Notes under the pieces: generated by a model | The model's database searches: none | Seen by the model: only the letters and a program-made list of their open reading frames with translations | Told to the model about the DNA's origin: nothing | Virus record (IMG/VR): IMGVR_UViG_3300036846_000419 | Span: 1-32,159 of that record | Source of the DNA: a virus | Direction: 5' to 3' (one strand) | DNA length: 32,159 nucleotides | Shown here: piece by piece, positions 13,473 through 22,085 of the stretch | Numbering within the stretch: position 1 is the first letter of the stretch | Layout of the letters: each line of letters begins with the position of its first letter | Position numbers and translations under genes: made by a program

Positions 13473-15943
13473 TGGCAGCAGACGGTCTCACCTTCGGCAC
13501 AGGCGCGGCGCTCGATCCGGCATCTGACGACGGCCTCGACTTCGACGACTACATCAAGCCGCCCGAGGTGCCGCCGGACCCGATAGGCGACGACTGGCGC
13601 GGGCCTCCGGGGCCTGCTGGGCCGCCGGGCCCTGGCGCCGCACCCTCCGACGCCGTGCCGCTCATGGACGGCGCAGGCGCCCCCGGAACAGCCGCCACGG
13701 CGGCGCGTGGCGATCACCGGCACCCGTCCGATACGTCACGGCTGGCGGTGGCCGGCGGCACGCTGACCGGCGCACTGACGCTCGCGGCCGATCCGGTGTC
13801 GGCGCTGCAGCCGGTGACGCTGCAGTATTACACCGCGCACCTTCCGAGCGGCGGCGGCGCTTCGCTCGCCGTCAGCGACACGCCGCCGGCGTCGCCCACG
13901 CCCGGGATGCTCTGGTGGGATAGCGTCGGCGGTCAGCTTTACCTCTGGTATGTCGATCCCAACACTGCGCAGTGGGTTGCCGCGAGCAACCTGATCGGCG
14001 GCACAGCGGGCGTTGCGTCGTTCAACACCCGCACCGGCGCGGTGACGCTGAGCCTGGCCGACGTGACGGGCGTCGGAGGAGCGCCGCTCGCCTCTCCTGT
14101 GTTCACCGGCGACGCGCGGGCTGTGACGCCGGCAACCGGCGACAACGACACCAGCATCGCGACCACGGCCTTCGTGCAGGGCGTCACGCACGGCCCCGCG
14201 CCGGATACTTCGCTCGATCTCAATTTCCTGTCCGGCGTGCTGGACAGCCGCATCGCCTTCACCCGCGCGAGCACGGCGACCTATTTCGACGCAACCGGCA
14301 CGTTGCAGACGGCGGCGACTAATGTGCCGCGCTTCGACTTCGATCCGGTGACGCACGCGCCGCTCGGGCTGCTGATCGAGGAGGCGCGGACCAATTCGCT
14401 CCTGAACTCTGGGGCGCCGGCGACGCAGACCACGGCATCGCTCGCGACGGGCACCTATACGCTGTGGATCGTTGGCACCGGCAGCGCCACCAGTTCGGCC
14501 GGCACGGCGGTGGGGACTGGCTTCGGCGCAGCGACGGCCGGCACGCCGAATGTCATCACTATTACGACGGCGGGCACCGTCACGGTGACGGTCGCCGGCT
14601 CGCCGACGCGGTTCCAGTTAGAGAATGGCGGGTTTGCCACATCCTACATCCCGACCACGGGGGCGACGGCGACGCGGGCCGCCGATGCGGCGACGATGGC
14701 GCTGCCTCCCGGGTGGGGCGCAACGCTCGGATCATGGGCGGCGGATTTCACGGTGGAAGGATTCAAGGCGGGATCTTTCGGCAGAATTGTAGCTGGTTCC
14801 AATAACCAAGTGGCGCCTATTTACGCCACTGATGTCGGCAGGGGCGGCACCTACGACGGGGCAGTCACGCTGACAACCGCTAATGCTTTTGCCGTCAATA
14901 CGTTGGCAATGATTGCCTCGGCGATCACCGGAACGGCAGGCACGGTATGCCTCAATGGCGGCGCTGTCGTGTCTGGCAGTCTGACTTCCGGTTTTGGTGC
15001 AATAACCAGCATCAAGATCATGGGCGATGCGTCAGGGGCAGAAACTTCCAACGGTCGCATCCGCCGCGTGCGCTACTGGCCGCGCTCGCTGTCGGCCGCC
15101 GAGTTGCAGGGCGTCACCAGCGCGCAGCCGAGCATCAGCAACACGACGATCGACGCCTCGCCGATCGGCATGACCACGCCAGCGCCGGGGGCGTTCACGT
15201 CGCTGTCCGCGTCGGGGCCGCTCGGCGGGCAGCTTGCGGCCATCGCCAACAACGTCGGGCGCAATCGTGTCCACAACGGCCGGTTTCAGGTCAACCAGCG
15301 GGCCTATGCTACCGGCACCGCGCTCGCCGCTGCCGCCTACGGCTTCGACCGTTGGAAGGCGGGAAGCGGCGGCTGCACGTTGACATTCGCTGCATCGCCA
15401 CCGGCAACCACGGTCACCATCACCTCCGGCTCGCTGCAACAGATCGTCGAGGCGCTCAACGTCGAGGGCGGCACCTATACGCTGTCATGGACCGGCACCG
15501 CACAGGGCCGCGTCAACGCCGGCACGTATGCTGTAAGCCCGGTGACGGTGACGGGACTGGCAGCGAATACCGCGATCACCGCCGAGTTCAACGCCGGCAC
15601 GCTCGGTGCGGTGCAACTTGAGGTTGGCTCCGTCGCGACGCCGGTGGAGAAGTTGGAATATGCGGATGATTTAAGGCACTGCCAGCGGTTTTATTGCCTG
15701 GGGCGCGTGTATGCCAGTTTCAACAACCCGGTCGCCGCTTATAGCGTGACAGTGGCAAGCATGCTGCCGGTAACGATGCGGGCACAGCCAACTATCGCCG
15801 TGGCGTTTGGCGGCGGACAGTCTAATTTCAACACGCCTACCAGCACCCCATTAGGACAGCAATACTGGGCGGCCGGCGGCACGTCGCCCGCTGCCGGCTA
15901 CGGGATGCTCGATGTGACATACACTGCAAGCGCGGACTTGTGA
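13472..15943 (+). CDS. Tail fibre/adhesin with collagen-like stretch and LamG-like domain
   Basis: This encodes 823 residues. Order: an acidic N-terminus; a short collagen-like run GPPGPAGPPGPG (44-55); a fibre motif GDHRHPSDTSRLAVAGGTLTG (~80-100); a beta module with GMLWWDSVGGQLYLWYVD; the phage-specific block FTRASTATYFDATGTLQTAA, then EEARTN; a concanavalin/LamG-like region ending RRVRYWPRSLSAAELQG; and a C-terminal receptor-binding-type module (RNRVHNGRFQVNQRAYATG, then VQLEVGSVATP and a CQRFY motif). This modular make-up is typical of host-range-determining fibres. It begins the adhesin island lying between the gp4- and gp10-like genes, where P22-type phages keep few or no genes. Confidence 0.85.
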   Translation: MAADGLTFGTGAALDPASDDGLDFDDYIKPPEVPPDPIGDDWRGPPGPAGPPGPGAAPSDAVPLMDGAGAPGTAATAARGDHRHPSDTSRLAVAGGTLTGALTLAADPVSALQPVTLQYYTAHLPSGGGASLAVSDTPPASPTPGMLWWDSVGGQLYLWYVDPNTAQWVAASNLIGGTAGVASFNTRTGAVTLSLADVTGVGGAPLASPVFTGDARAVTPATGDNDTSIATTAFVQGVTHGPAPDTSLDLNFLSGVLDSRIAFTRASTATYFDATGTLQTAATNVPRFDFDPVTHAPLGLLIEEARTNSLLNSGAPATQTTASLATGTYTLWIVGTGSATSSAGTAVGTGFGAATAGTPNVITITTAGTVTVTVAGSPTRFQLENGGFATSYIPTTGATATRAADAATMALPPGWGATLGSWAADFTVEGFKAGSFGRIVAGSNNQVAPIYATDVGRGGTYDGAVTLTTANAFAVNTLAMIASAITGTAGTVCLNGGAVVSGSLTSGFGAITSIKIMGDASGAETSNGRIRRVRYWPRSLSAAELQGVTSAQPSISNTTIDASPIGMTTPAPGAFTSLSASGPLGGQLAAIANNVGRNRVHNGRFQVNQRAYATGTALAAAAYGFDRWKAGSGGCTLTFAASPPATTVTITSGSLQQIVEALNVEGGTYTLSWTGTAQGRVNAGTYAVSPVTVTGLAANTAITAEFNAGTLGAVQLEVGSVATPVEKLEYADDLRHCQRFYCLGRVYASFNNPVAAYSVTVASMLPVTMRAQPTIAVAFGGGQSNFNTPTSTPLGQQYWAAGGTSPAAGYGMLDVTYTASADL

Positions 15944-15944
15944 C

Positions 15945-16001
15945 ATGGCCAGCGAATATCAGCACATCGCCGGAACCGATGCCGTGTTGCGGTATGTTGT
16001 T
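15945..16001 (+). repeat. Duplicated 5' coding end (copy 1) of the small tail gene
   Basis: The first 19 codons here (MASEYQHIAGTDAVLRYVV) parallel the first codons of the gene at 16633 (MAAEYQYITNYDGVKRYID): eleven positions are identical and several more conservative. Identity is clearer at protein than DNA level, as many shared codons differ synonymously (GAA/GAG, CAG/CAA, CGG/AGA). The two copies flank the HNH gene, so they look like the original and the imported replacement of the target gene's start. Confidence 0.65.
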
Positions 16002-16643
16002 GAGCCTCCATCCCGCATGCTGTATCATTACGGCATGCCAGCTAAAATGTATGATGGTTGCTTCCACCCCGGATGTGAACGCCCGCATATGGCCAAGGGC
16101 CACTGCCGATTGCATTACGAGCGCATCAAGTTCACAGGCGATCCTGAACCTAACCAGCTAGCTCTTTTGCGCGATAAAAGCAGGTCATTGGACGACTGCT
16201 TTATGGTTATGTTCGGAAGGTCGAAAAGGACCGCAGGTGGATGCCTCGTCTGGGCTGGTTCAAAGAACGTAGATCGCTATGGCCGCATGGTGAGGGGCGG
16301 TAAGACATTCTTTGCTCATCGTCTATCCTATGAGCGGTTTGTCGGACCGACACCAAGCGACATGGAGATTTGCCATACCTGCGATAATCCTTCATGCGTT
16401 AACCCAGAGCATCTGTTCCTTGGGACGACGAGGGATAATGCTCTTGATAGAGAGGCGAAGGGCAGAAGCGCGAACCATCTCAAGAGGATCGCGTTCAGGT
16501 TCCGTGATCCTAACGGCAGGATTGTAAGAGGCGTAGGCCTAAGCGGATTCTGCCGTGAGCGGGGGCTGCTCCAGCCAAAGATGAGTCAGGTTCTTAATGG
16601 GAGCAGGCAAAGCCACAAAGGGTGGACGCGCCATGGCCGCTGA
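15945..16643 (+). CDS. HNH homing endonuclease (HNH_3 type) inserted at the head of a tail gene
   Basis: The frame encodes 232 residues. Residues 1-19 (MASEYQHIAGTDAVLRYVV) belong to a tail protein and match the start of the next gene at 16633. The endonuclease proper probably begins at Met31 (16035) or Met35. Its zinc-knuckle start is GCFHPGCERPHMAKGHCRLH (Cys39, Cys44, Cys54, His57). The HNH core spans ~99-175: GCLVWAGSKNVDRYGR, AHRLSYERFVG (His125), CHTCDNPSCVNPEHLFLG (His144, Asn153, His156). A NUMOD-like DNA-binding tail follows (GFCRERGLLQPKMSQVLNGS, then HKGW). The gene is visibly poorer in GC than its neighbours, a sign of transfer. A GCATGC inverted pair (16015-16020/16033-16038) surrounds the Met31 start. 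Confidence 0.88.
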   Translation: MASEYQHIAGTDAVLRYVVEPPSRMLYHYGMPAKMYDGCFHPGCERPHMAKGHCRLHYERIKFTGDPEPNQLALLRDKSRSLDDCFMVMFGRSKRTAGGCLVWAGSKNVDRYGRMVRGGKTFFAHRLSYERFVGPTPSDMEICHTCDNPSCVNPEHLFLGTTRDNALDREAKGRSANHLKRIAFRFRDPNGRIVRGVGLSGFCRERGLLQPKMSQVLNGSRQSHKGWTRHGR

Positions 16644-16998
16644 GTATCAATACATTACCAATTATGATGGTGTGAAAAGATACATCGACGAAGCCACGAT
16701 CCCGCCGGACGAAGCGAACCGGGACTGGCAGGAATTTTTGGCGTGGGACGCGATCGAGGGCAACGATCCCGACCCCGCACCCGTGCCACCCGAGGTCGTG
16801 CCCGTGCCCGATCCGAACGTGCGCCTCGACAGCGGCGTGCAGGCAGCCGTCGAGACCTATAATGCGCCGATAGTTGACCAACAGGGCGGCTCAGGCGGCC
16901 TCTCGGTGGAGGAACGGCTGCTGCGGCTCGAGGAGTCGCTGAAGGCAATGTGCAACGGCCAGATGGCGGATACCGGAGGGACGGCGTTCGGTGCTTGA
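16633..16998 (+). CDS. Small tail/fibre-associated protein
   Basis: This encodes 121 residues. It starts MAAEYQYITNYDGVKRYIDE, followed by the DEANRDWQEFLAWDAIEGND pattern common in small phage tail proteins ('..d..N.dy..flaW...GN.P.P'). A Pro-rich stretch and a C-terminal helix (VEERLLRLEESLKAM) follow. The first ~20 codons are AT-rich like the upstream HNH gene, then composition switches to the GC-rich style of the phage. ATG at 16633 lies inside the last codons of the HNH gene. Possibly a fibre tip, fibre chaperone or connecting protein; exact role unknown. Confidence 0.65.
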   Translation: MAAEYQYITNYDGVKRYIDEATIPPDEANRDWQEFLAWDAIEGNDPDPAPVPPEVVPVPDPNVRLDSGVQAAVETYNAPIVDQQGGSGGLSVEERLLRLEESLKAMCNGQMADTGGTAFGA

Positions 16999-17434
16999 TT
17001 TCCCCGCAACGCCCACGACGGGCGACACGTTCAGCGGCCCGGGCGGCGTCGTCTGGAAGTGGGACTCGACGAAGTGGACGGCGCAAGGCACGCCCGTCAC
17101 GCCGCGCAACGCCGCGCGGATGCAGATCGCGTGGGACAACCCGGCGATCGTGGTCAACGACACCGTTTATTTCTGCTGGGATGCGCCCTACGCCGGCACC
17201 ATCAACGCGATGACCTATTTCACCGGCGCGGGCAGCTTCACCGCCAACGTGCAGATCGCGGGGACCAGCGTCACCGGCCTCGGCGCGGTCGCGGTGAGCA
17301 GCGCCACGCCGGCCACGGCGACAGCGACGGCAGCCAACACCTTCACCGCCGGGCAGCGCATCGGCGTGGTCATCACCGCCGCCACCGGCTCGCCCACCGA
17401 CGCGCTGCTGTCGCTTGCCGTGACGTGGAGTTGA
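16991..17434 (+). CDS. Small tail protein with fibre-type N-terminal motif
   Basis: This encodes 147 residues from a GTG that overlaps the previous gene by 8 bases. The start LDFPATPTTGDTFSGPGGVVWKWDSTKW is a stereotyped N-terminal anchor of phage tail and fibre proteins. The rest is a beta-rich Ala/Thr/Gly segment (INAMTYFTGAGSFTANVQIA, then FTAGQRIGVVITAATG) like an immunoglobulin-type or carbohydrate-binding sandwich. Likely a virion surface protein. Confidence 0.7.
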   Translation: MLDFPATPTTGDTFSGPGGVVWKWDSTKWTAQGTPVTPRNAARMQIAWDNPAIVVNDTVYFCWDAPYAGTINAMTYFTGAGSFTANVQIAGTSVTGLGAVAVSSATPATATATAANTFTAGQRIGVVITAATGSPTDALLSLAVTWS

Positions 17435-17437
17435 GCG

Positions 17438-18037
17438 ATGGCCGGCACAACATGGAACCCAGCCGACCGCACCAACATCACGCTGAGCCTCGGCAATCTG
17501 CGCGCCGCTACGACGGCGGGAGGCGCCAGCGGAGTGCGCGGCATCGCATCCCAGGCCGCCGGCAAGTTTTATTGGGAATACACCTACACGACCGTTAACA
17601 CGAACAGCCTTTGCTGCGGGATCGCATTATCAACGGGCAGTCTGACAGCACCGGGAACAGGTACGGCAGTAGTCACCAGGTTGGCCGGCACCATACAAGT
17701 AAACGCGGTCTCAGTCGGTGGTGCTATTGGCGCAATCCCAGGGGGCGGCGTGGTGGGCATCGCGGTGGATTTCGCCGCGCAATTGATCTGGTTTCGACTC
17801 GGCGCTGCCGGCAACTGGAACGGCAGCGGCACCGCCAATCCGGCGACCGGGGCTGGCGGCGTTAGCATCAGCACCATCAGCAGCGGCCCGCTCTTTCCTC
17901 TGATGAGCGGCAGCACCAGCGATGCACTGACCGCCAACTTCGGCGACAGTGCTTTCAGTGGCGCGGTGCCGTCGGGGTTTGTCGCAGGCTTTCCCGCCGC
18001 GGGCACCGCCGGCCCACGGCAGAGCCTGGTGGCGTGA
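17438..18037 (+). CDS. SPRY/B30.2-like structural protein
   Basis: This encodes 199 residues. After WNPADRTNITLSLGNLRA come elements of the SPRY fold: GKFYWEYTYTT, CCGIALSTG, VVGIAVDFAAQLIWFRLG, NWNGSG and PLMSGSTSDALTANFGDSAF. SPRY-like domains recur in phage surface proteins, probably binding protein or glycan ligands. It starts 3 bases after the previous stop within the adhesin island. Receptor contact or decoration is inferred. Confidence 0.75.
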   Translation: MAGTTWNPADRTNITLSLGNLRAATTAGGASGVRGIASQAAGKFYWEYTYTTVNTNSLCCGIALSTGSLTAPGTGTAVVTRLAGTIQVNAVSVGGAIGAIPGGGVVGIAVDFAAQLIWFRLGAAGNWNGSGTANPATGAGGVSISTISSGPLFPLMSGSTSDALTANFGDSAFSGAVPSGFVAGFPAAGTAGPRQSLVA

Positions 18038-18070
18038 TGGTGCCGTTCGTCATTCTGGCGTGAGGAACTG

Positions 18071-18589
18071 ATGCAGTATTCATTCGTCGTCCCCTATCTG
18101 CGCAGCTCACCGATCCACCTGCCGAGCCGGGACATCGTGGTCGCCGCCTCCGACAGCGTGCTGCTCAGTGTCAGCATCATCGAAAGCGACGACCCGGCAG
18201 CCGAGGCGCTCGTGCTCACCGGCGGCATCGGCGGCCCGACGCTGCGCCTCACCGTATGGCCCGACAGCACTGGCTGGTATTGCGACTACGGCGTGTCGAC
18301 GCCGCAGTGTGGCACCGTGCTATGGTCCGGCGTGGGCACCATCTCCACCACCTCGCGCGGCACGTTCGATGTGCTGATCCCGCTCGCCACGATGGCGAAC
18401 TGGCCGCGCCGGTGCGTCTATGCGCTACAGTTAGACTGGTCGGGCAACACGCGATCCGAGACGCTGGCACAGGGGCACCTCCATGTGCGGCTATTCGCCA
18501 TCAACAGCAGTGTGGCCGGGACGCCGCGACTGAGGACCGACGACTACATCCCCATCGACACCGACGACAACCTGGACCTGTTTGCATGA
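18071..18589 (+). CDS. Beta-rich tail protein of unknown family
   Basis: This encodes 172 residues with alternating hydrophobic beta-strand patterns (IVVAASDSVLLSVSIIESDD, LHVRLFAINSSV). The opening resembles the N-terminal strand region of phage baseplate/fibre connector proteins, in which a short strand domain joins a fibre to the tail; this is a weak resemblance. The stop overlaps the tailspike start (ATGA), so the two are probably made together. It may anchor or fold the tailspike. Confidence 0.55.
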   Translation: MQYSFVVPYLRSSPIHLPSRDIVVAASDSVLLSVSIIESDDPAAEALVLTGGIGGPTLRLTVWPDSTGWYCDYGVSTPQCGTVLWSGVGTISTTSRGTFDVLIPLATMANWPRRCVYALQLDWSGNTRSETLAQGHLHVRLFAINSSVAGTPRLRTDDYIPIDTDDNLDLFA

Positions 18590-20118
18590 GCGATATTCGC
18601 ATCGTCGATATGCCAGACCTCGGCGCCGTCACCGATACCAGTTCGTTTGTCGGCGAACATTCCGGGTCGGGGCGGTTCGCGGCAACCGCCCTGCAGAATT
18701 ATCTGCTCAGCGCCAGCCGCTTCATTTTCGTGCGCAAATACGGCGCCGTCGGAAACGGCACGACCGATGACACCGCGGCGATCAATGCCGCCTTTGCCGC
18801 CGTGCCGGCAACGGGCGGCGTCGTCGTCTTTGATCCGGGCCTGACCTATGCGACCACTAGCCACCTATCGCTGCTCGCATCCAATACCGTCATACAAGGC
18901 AACGGCGCCGCCATCGTCACGAGCCATTTGACCGACGATCTTATCCAGGTCGGCAGTGCCGGCGCCACGCTCTCGCAGTTGGTCGTCAAAGACCTGCGGC
19001 TGTGGGCATCGGTGGTGAAAACCGGCGGCGCCTGCGTGCGGTCAATGGGTATCCTGGAGAACAGCGATTTCGAGAATGTCCAGTTCGGCTCGCTGGAACT
19101 CTGGACGAGCGCCGGGGGAAACAGGCTATGGAACGGCCTCGATCTGACGCAGGGGTTCTATCGCGTGCTGGTGGACGGTGCCAGCGAGGCCGTGGTTGCC
19201 AATCATGGCGTGCGCGGCGCCGGCGCCCAGGCCGCCGCTGCCGAGCTGCAATTGAACCATCGGACGATCTATGCCGCCGTGGCCGTCTATATCGGCGGGT
19301 CAGCAAACGTCTACATGAATGGCGAGATTTCGGCTTGTGGGACCGGCGTGTATATTAATAAGGCAGTCACCGGAGCCGCTAACCGCGAGATCTTCTTTCA
19401 GGAAGGTTCTATCATCGATAGCTGCGCGGACTATGGCCTGCATGTCGCCGCTGATTCGGTGTCGATAATCGACGCGCACGGGTGCTGGTTTACGTCGGCC
19501 GGCAGAGGCCCTCCCGGCGCGGGCGTTGGTGTGTATATCGAGCAGAACGCGGGAGCCACCAACTATTGCACGGCCCTGTTCAACGGCGTCCGGCTGTATA
19601 ACAACACTGCCTCGGGCCTGAATAATTCAGGCGCCATTCTGCTGATGACCGGCTGCCTGGTGTCATCGAATGGCGCTGGCATCATACTCAATGGCCTCGG
19701 CGGCGTTGCTGGCAGCTCGATCTACAGCAACCTGTTCTACGTAAATAGCGGTGTGGCATTGCAGCTCAGCGGCACCGGACTCTCCGGCTATGCCATCGAA
19801 ACGAACAACTTCGTCAGCAATGGCACCGCTATTTCCGGTGTGTCGAGCTGGGGCATCGGGGCGTCGGTGCGCAATAACGTCGGTTTCCCGACCTCCGCCT
19901 CCGGGACCGCCGCTGTTCCCGCCGGTACCAACCCGACGCTGGTGGTGACGCACCATCTGCCGGGGACGCCGGCCAGTATCACGCTCGGCGATACGAACGC
20001 CACGTATCCGGTTTCGGCCATATCGGCGAACGCCACTACGTTTACTATCATCCTCACTGGCACGACACCCGGGCCGATCGCGGTCTACTGGCGCGCCGAC
20101 ATGGGGACCAACAGCTAG
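18586..20118 (+). CDS. Tailspike with right-handed beta-helix (pectate-lyase-3 type)
   Basis: This encodes 510 residues. A ~45-residue N-terminal adaptor (MSDIRIVDMPDLGAVTDTSS) precedes the landmark KYGAVGNGTTDDTAAINAAF (51-70), the entry motif of pectate-lyase-3/GH28-like beta-helices in phage tailspikes. A Gly/Asn-rich helix of rungs follows (VIQGNGAAIVTS, ILLMTGCLVSSNGAGIILN), then a C-terminal beta domain after ~440 (PTLVVTHHLPG to the end). Tailspikes of this type bind and usually cleave host surface polysaccharide. Catalytic residues cannot be assigned by eye. ATG at 18586 overlaps the previous stop; a much longer upstream reading is antiparallel in composition and rejected. Confidence 0.85.
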   Translation: MSDIRIVDMPDLGAVTDTSSFVGEHSGSGRFAATALQNYLLSASRFIFVRKYGAVGNGTTDDTAAINAAFAAVPATGGVVVFDPGLTYATTSHLSLLASNTVIQGNGAAIVTSHLTDDLIQVGSAGATLSQLVVKDLRLWASVVKTGGACVRSMGILENSDFENVQFGSLELWTSAGGNRLWNGLDLTQGFYRVLVDGASEAVVANHGVRGAGAQAAAAELQLNHRTIYAAVAVYIGGSANVYMNGEISACGTGVYINKAVTGAANREIFFQEGSIIDSCADYGLHVAADSVSIIDAHGCWFTSAGRGPPGAGVGVYIEQNAGATNYCTALFNGVRLYNNTASGLNNSGAILLMTGCLVSSNGAGIILNGLGGVAGSSIYSNLFYVNSGVALQLSGTGLSGYAIETNNFVSNGTAISGVSSWGIGASVRNNVGFPTSASGTAAVPAGTNPTLVVTHHLPGTPASITLGDTNATYPVSAISANATTFTIILTGTTPGPIAVYWRADMGTNS

Positions 20119-21552
20119 ATGAGCGGCACTTCCACCCCGAAACCCGGGATGCAGCGGATTCCAATGCCGCTGGAATCCTACCAGCATCCGTCGCCGCCGC
20201 TGGTGTCCAAGCGGCTGATAAACATGATGGTCGAGCAGGCGCCGAACGACGCGCGGACGGAAACGCCGCTGGTGTCCACGCCGACATTGCTGCCATGGAA
20301 CAGCTTCGGCACCGGCCCGATCCTGGCGATGAACGATGATCTGCCGGGGCGCGTTTACCTGGTCAGCGGCACGCACTTTTTCCGGCTGATGTTCCAACCC
20401 GGCGGCAGCGTCACCCATGACGACCTTGGCGATATCGGGACTGCCACCGGCGACGTGCCGCTGGTGACGATCGCCGTCGGACAAACCGCCGCCGTGGTGT
20501 GCGTCTCGCCGAATGCCTTCACCACCGGCCACTCGCCGGGCCAGGCGCTCAACCAGATCACCGATCCCGCATTCCCTGGCGCCCGCTCGGTGACCTTCTG
20601 CGATGGTTATTATGCGTTTTCGTCGGCTGAGAACTCGGCATTGTGGTTCGTCTCGCGGCTTGCTGATCCGACCGCCTTCGATGCACTGGACTTCGTGTTC
20701 TCCGATGCGTCGCCGAATGTCATCCGTCGGCTTATTACCCATCGCGGGCAGATCTGGTCGATGGGCGAGGGCGGCTTCGAAATCTGGTACGATGCCGGCG
20801 CCGCGGATTTCCCGTTCCGCCGTGCGTCCGGCGGCGTGGTGCCGATCGGCACCCTCTCGCCGATGTCGGCCTGCCGCGCCGATCAATCGGTGTGGTGGCT
20901 CGGCGCCGATGGCGTGGTGTATCGGTCGAACGGATACGCCCCGGTGCGGGTCAGCACGCACGCGATCGAAGCCATTATCGGTGTGGGCGGCTATGGCGGC
21001 AGCGGCCTCGATGCCCTGACGCACGCGTACCGGGGGCATTGGTTCTATTGCCTGACGACGCTCGATGGCCGCACGCTTTGTTATGACATCGCCACCCAGC
21101 GGTGGCACGAGCGCTCGACCAGCACTGATTCGAACGGCCCGTGGCGGGGTTACACGGTGGCGCTCAATGGCCTGCTGTATGGTTCGCGAACCGATGGGAC
21201 TGTCCATCAACTCACCATGGGCGCGACCGACGACGGCATCGTGGTGCTACGCCACGCGGCGTTCCCGCCGCTTTGGGCCGGCACACGCCGCGCATTCTGC
21301 GCCCGTTTGGAGGTCGAGATGGAGGTCGGCGGCCCGAATACGCCGGGCGCTGTCATCCTCGACTGGTCCGATGACGGCGGCACTACCTTTGTGCCCGGCC
21401 GGCTGCTGTCGTCCGGCGCGGTGGGCGATCGCCGGCACCGGGTGTATGCCACGCGGCTGGGCAGCTTCCGGCAGCGAATGTTTCGGCTGTCGACGCATGG
21501 GCTAACCCGGTTCTATGCGGTCGACGCAGATATCGTCGGCGGTGCTCACTGA
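20119..21552 (+). CDS. Packaged DNA stabilisation / tail hub protein, P22 gp10-like
   Basis: This encodes 477 residues (P22 gp10 has about 472). The N-terminal SKRLINMMVEQAPNDARTET, followed by PLVSTPTL, is characteristic of the Phage_stabilise family. The repeated beta blades fit the known gp10 fold: VYLVSGTHFFRLMF, TFCDGYYAFSSAENSALWFV, IWSMGEGGFEIWYDAG, VWWLGADGVVYRSNGYAP. In P22 gp10 forms the hexameric hub below gp4 and carries the tailspikes and needle. The ATG follows the tailspike stop directly, and the stop overlaps the next ATG. Confidence 0.9.
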   Translation: MSGTSTPKPGMQRIPMPLESYQHPSPPLVSKRLINMMVEQAPNDARTETPLVSTPTLLPWNSFGTGPILAMNDDLPGRVYLVSGTHFFRLMFQPGGSVTHDDLGDIGTATGDVPLVTIAVGQTAAVVCVSPNAFTTGHSPGQALNQITDPAFPGARSVTFCDGYYAFSSAENSALWFVSRLADPTAFDALDFVFSDASPNVIRRLITHRGQIWSMGEGGFEIWYDAGAADFPFRRASGGVVPIGTLSPMSACRADQSVWWLGADGVVYRSNGYAPVRVSTHAIEAIIGVGGYGGSGLDALTHAYRGHWFYCLTTLDGRTLCYDIATQRWHERSTSTDSNGPWRGYTVALNGLLYGSRTDGTVHQLTMGATDDGIVVLRHAAFPPLWAGTRRAFCARLEVEMEVGGPNTPGAVILDWSDDGGTTFVPGRLLSSGAVGDRRHRVYATRLGSFRQRMFRLSTHGLTRFYAVDADIVGGAH

Positions 21553-22085
21553 TGGCCGATCCGGTCAAGCAGGTCGACCCGCCGGTGACGGTGCCGCCGC
21601 TGATCTCTATCGCCAGCGGCGAGCAGCAGTTTTCCCAGGCCTGGACCGAGCACAACCAGAACATCGCCGATCAGGTCAATAAGTTGCTGGTTAACATGGG
21701 GATAACCGACGGCTCCGACGCCGCGGCGGGGCAGGTCGGTGAATACCTGACGGCGAGCGGCGCCGGCGTGGGATTGGCCAACAACGTGCTGGTGACGGTG
21801 GCGACGCTGAACCTGACGGCGGGCGATTGGGATGTCAGCGGCGGGGTGACGTTCCATCTGACCGGCGTCACGGCGACCGCCTATGGCGCGGGGATCGATG
21901 CGCTGGGGCAGTTGATTGTCGGCAACGCCACGACGACGGCGAGCGGGTTGTGGCTGCTGAGTGCGGGGGCGCCGGTGCGGCGCAACGTGACGGCGGCGAC
22001 GGCGGTCAATCTGGTGGCGCGGGCCGGGTTCAGCGCCGGCACCATCGCGGCGGATGGTGTGGTGCAGGCGCGGCGGGTGCGGTGA
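21552..22085 (+). CDS. Tail needle-position or fibre-type structural protein
   Basis: This encodes 177 residues. The N-terminus is helical (FSQAWTEHNQNIADQVNKLL). It is followed by GEYLTASGAGVGLANNV and the common phage fibre block VATLNLTAGDWDVSGGVTFH, with the C-terminal ending ARAGFSAGTIAADGVVQARR. It occupies the place of the tail needle gene (gp26) after gp10 in P22-type order. A helical N-terminus plus small beta-rich knob fits a needle or short fibre, but sequence alone does not prove it. Overlaps neighbours at both ends. Confidence 0.6.
   Translation: MADPVKQVDPPVTVPPLISIASGEQQFSQAWTEHNQNIADQVNKLLVNMGITDGSDAAAGQVGEYLTASGAGVGLANNVLVTVATLNLTAGDWDVSGGVTFHLTGVTATAYGAGIDALGQLIVGNATTTASGLWLLSAGAPVRRNVTAATAVNLVARAGFSAGTIAADGVVQARRVR

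Noticed and set aside
18256-18585. N-terminal extension of the tailspike gene back to 18256
   Set aside because: The extension is Arg/His/Cys-rich shadow of the 18071-18589 gene; ATG at 18586 gives the normal fibre N-terminus with an ATGA overlap.
19663-21210. A 515-residue minus-strand frame opposite tailspike and hub genes
   Set aside because: An Arg/Gly/His/Ala shadow with no domain, opposite two clear structural genes.
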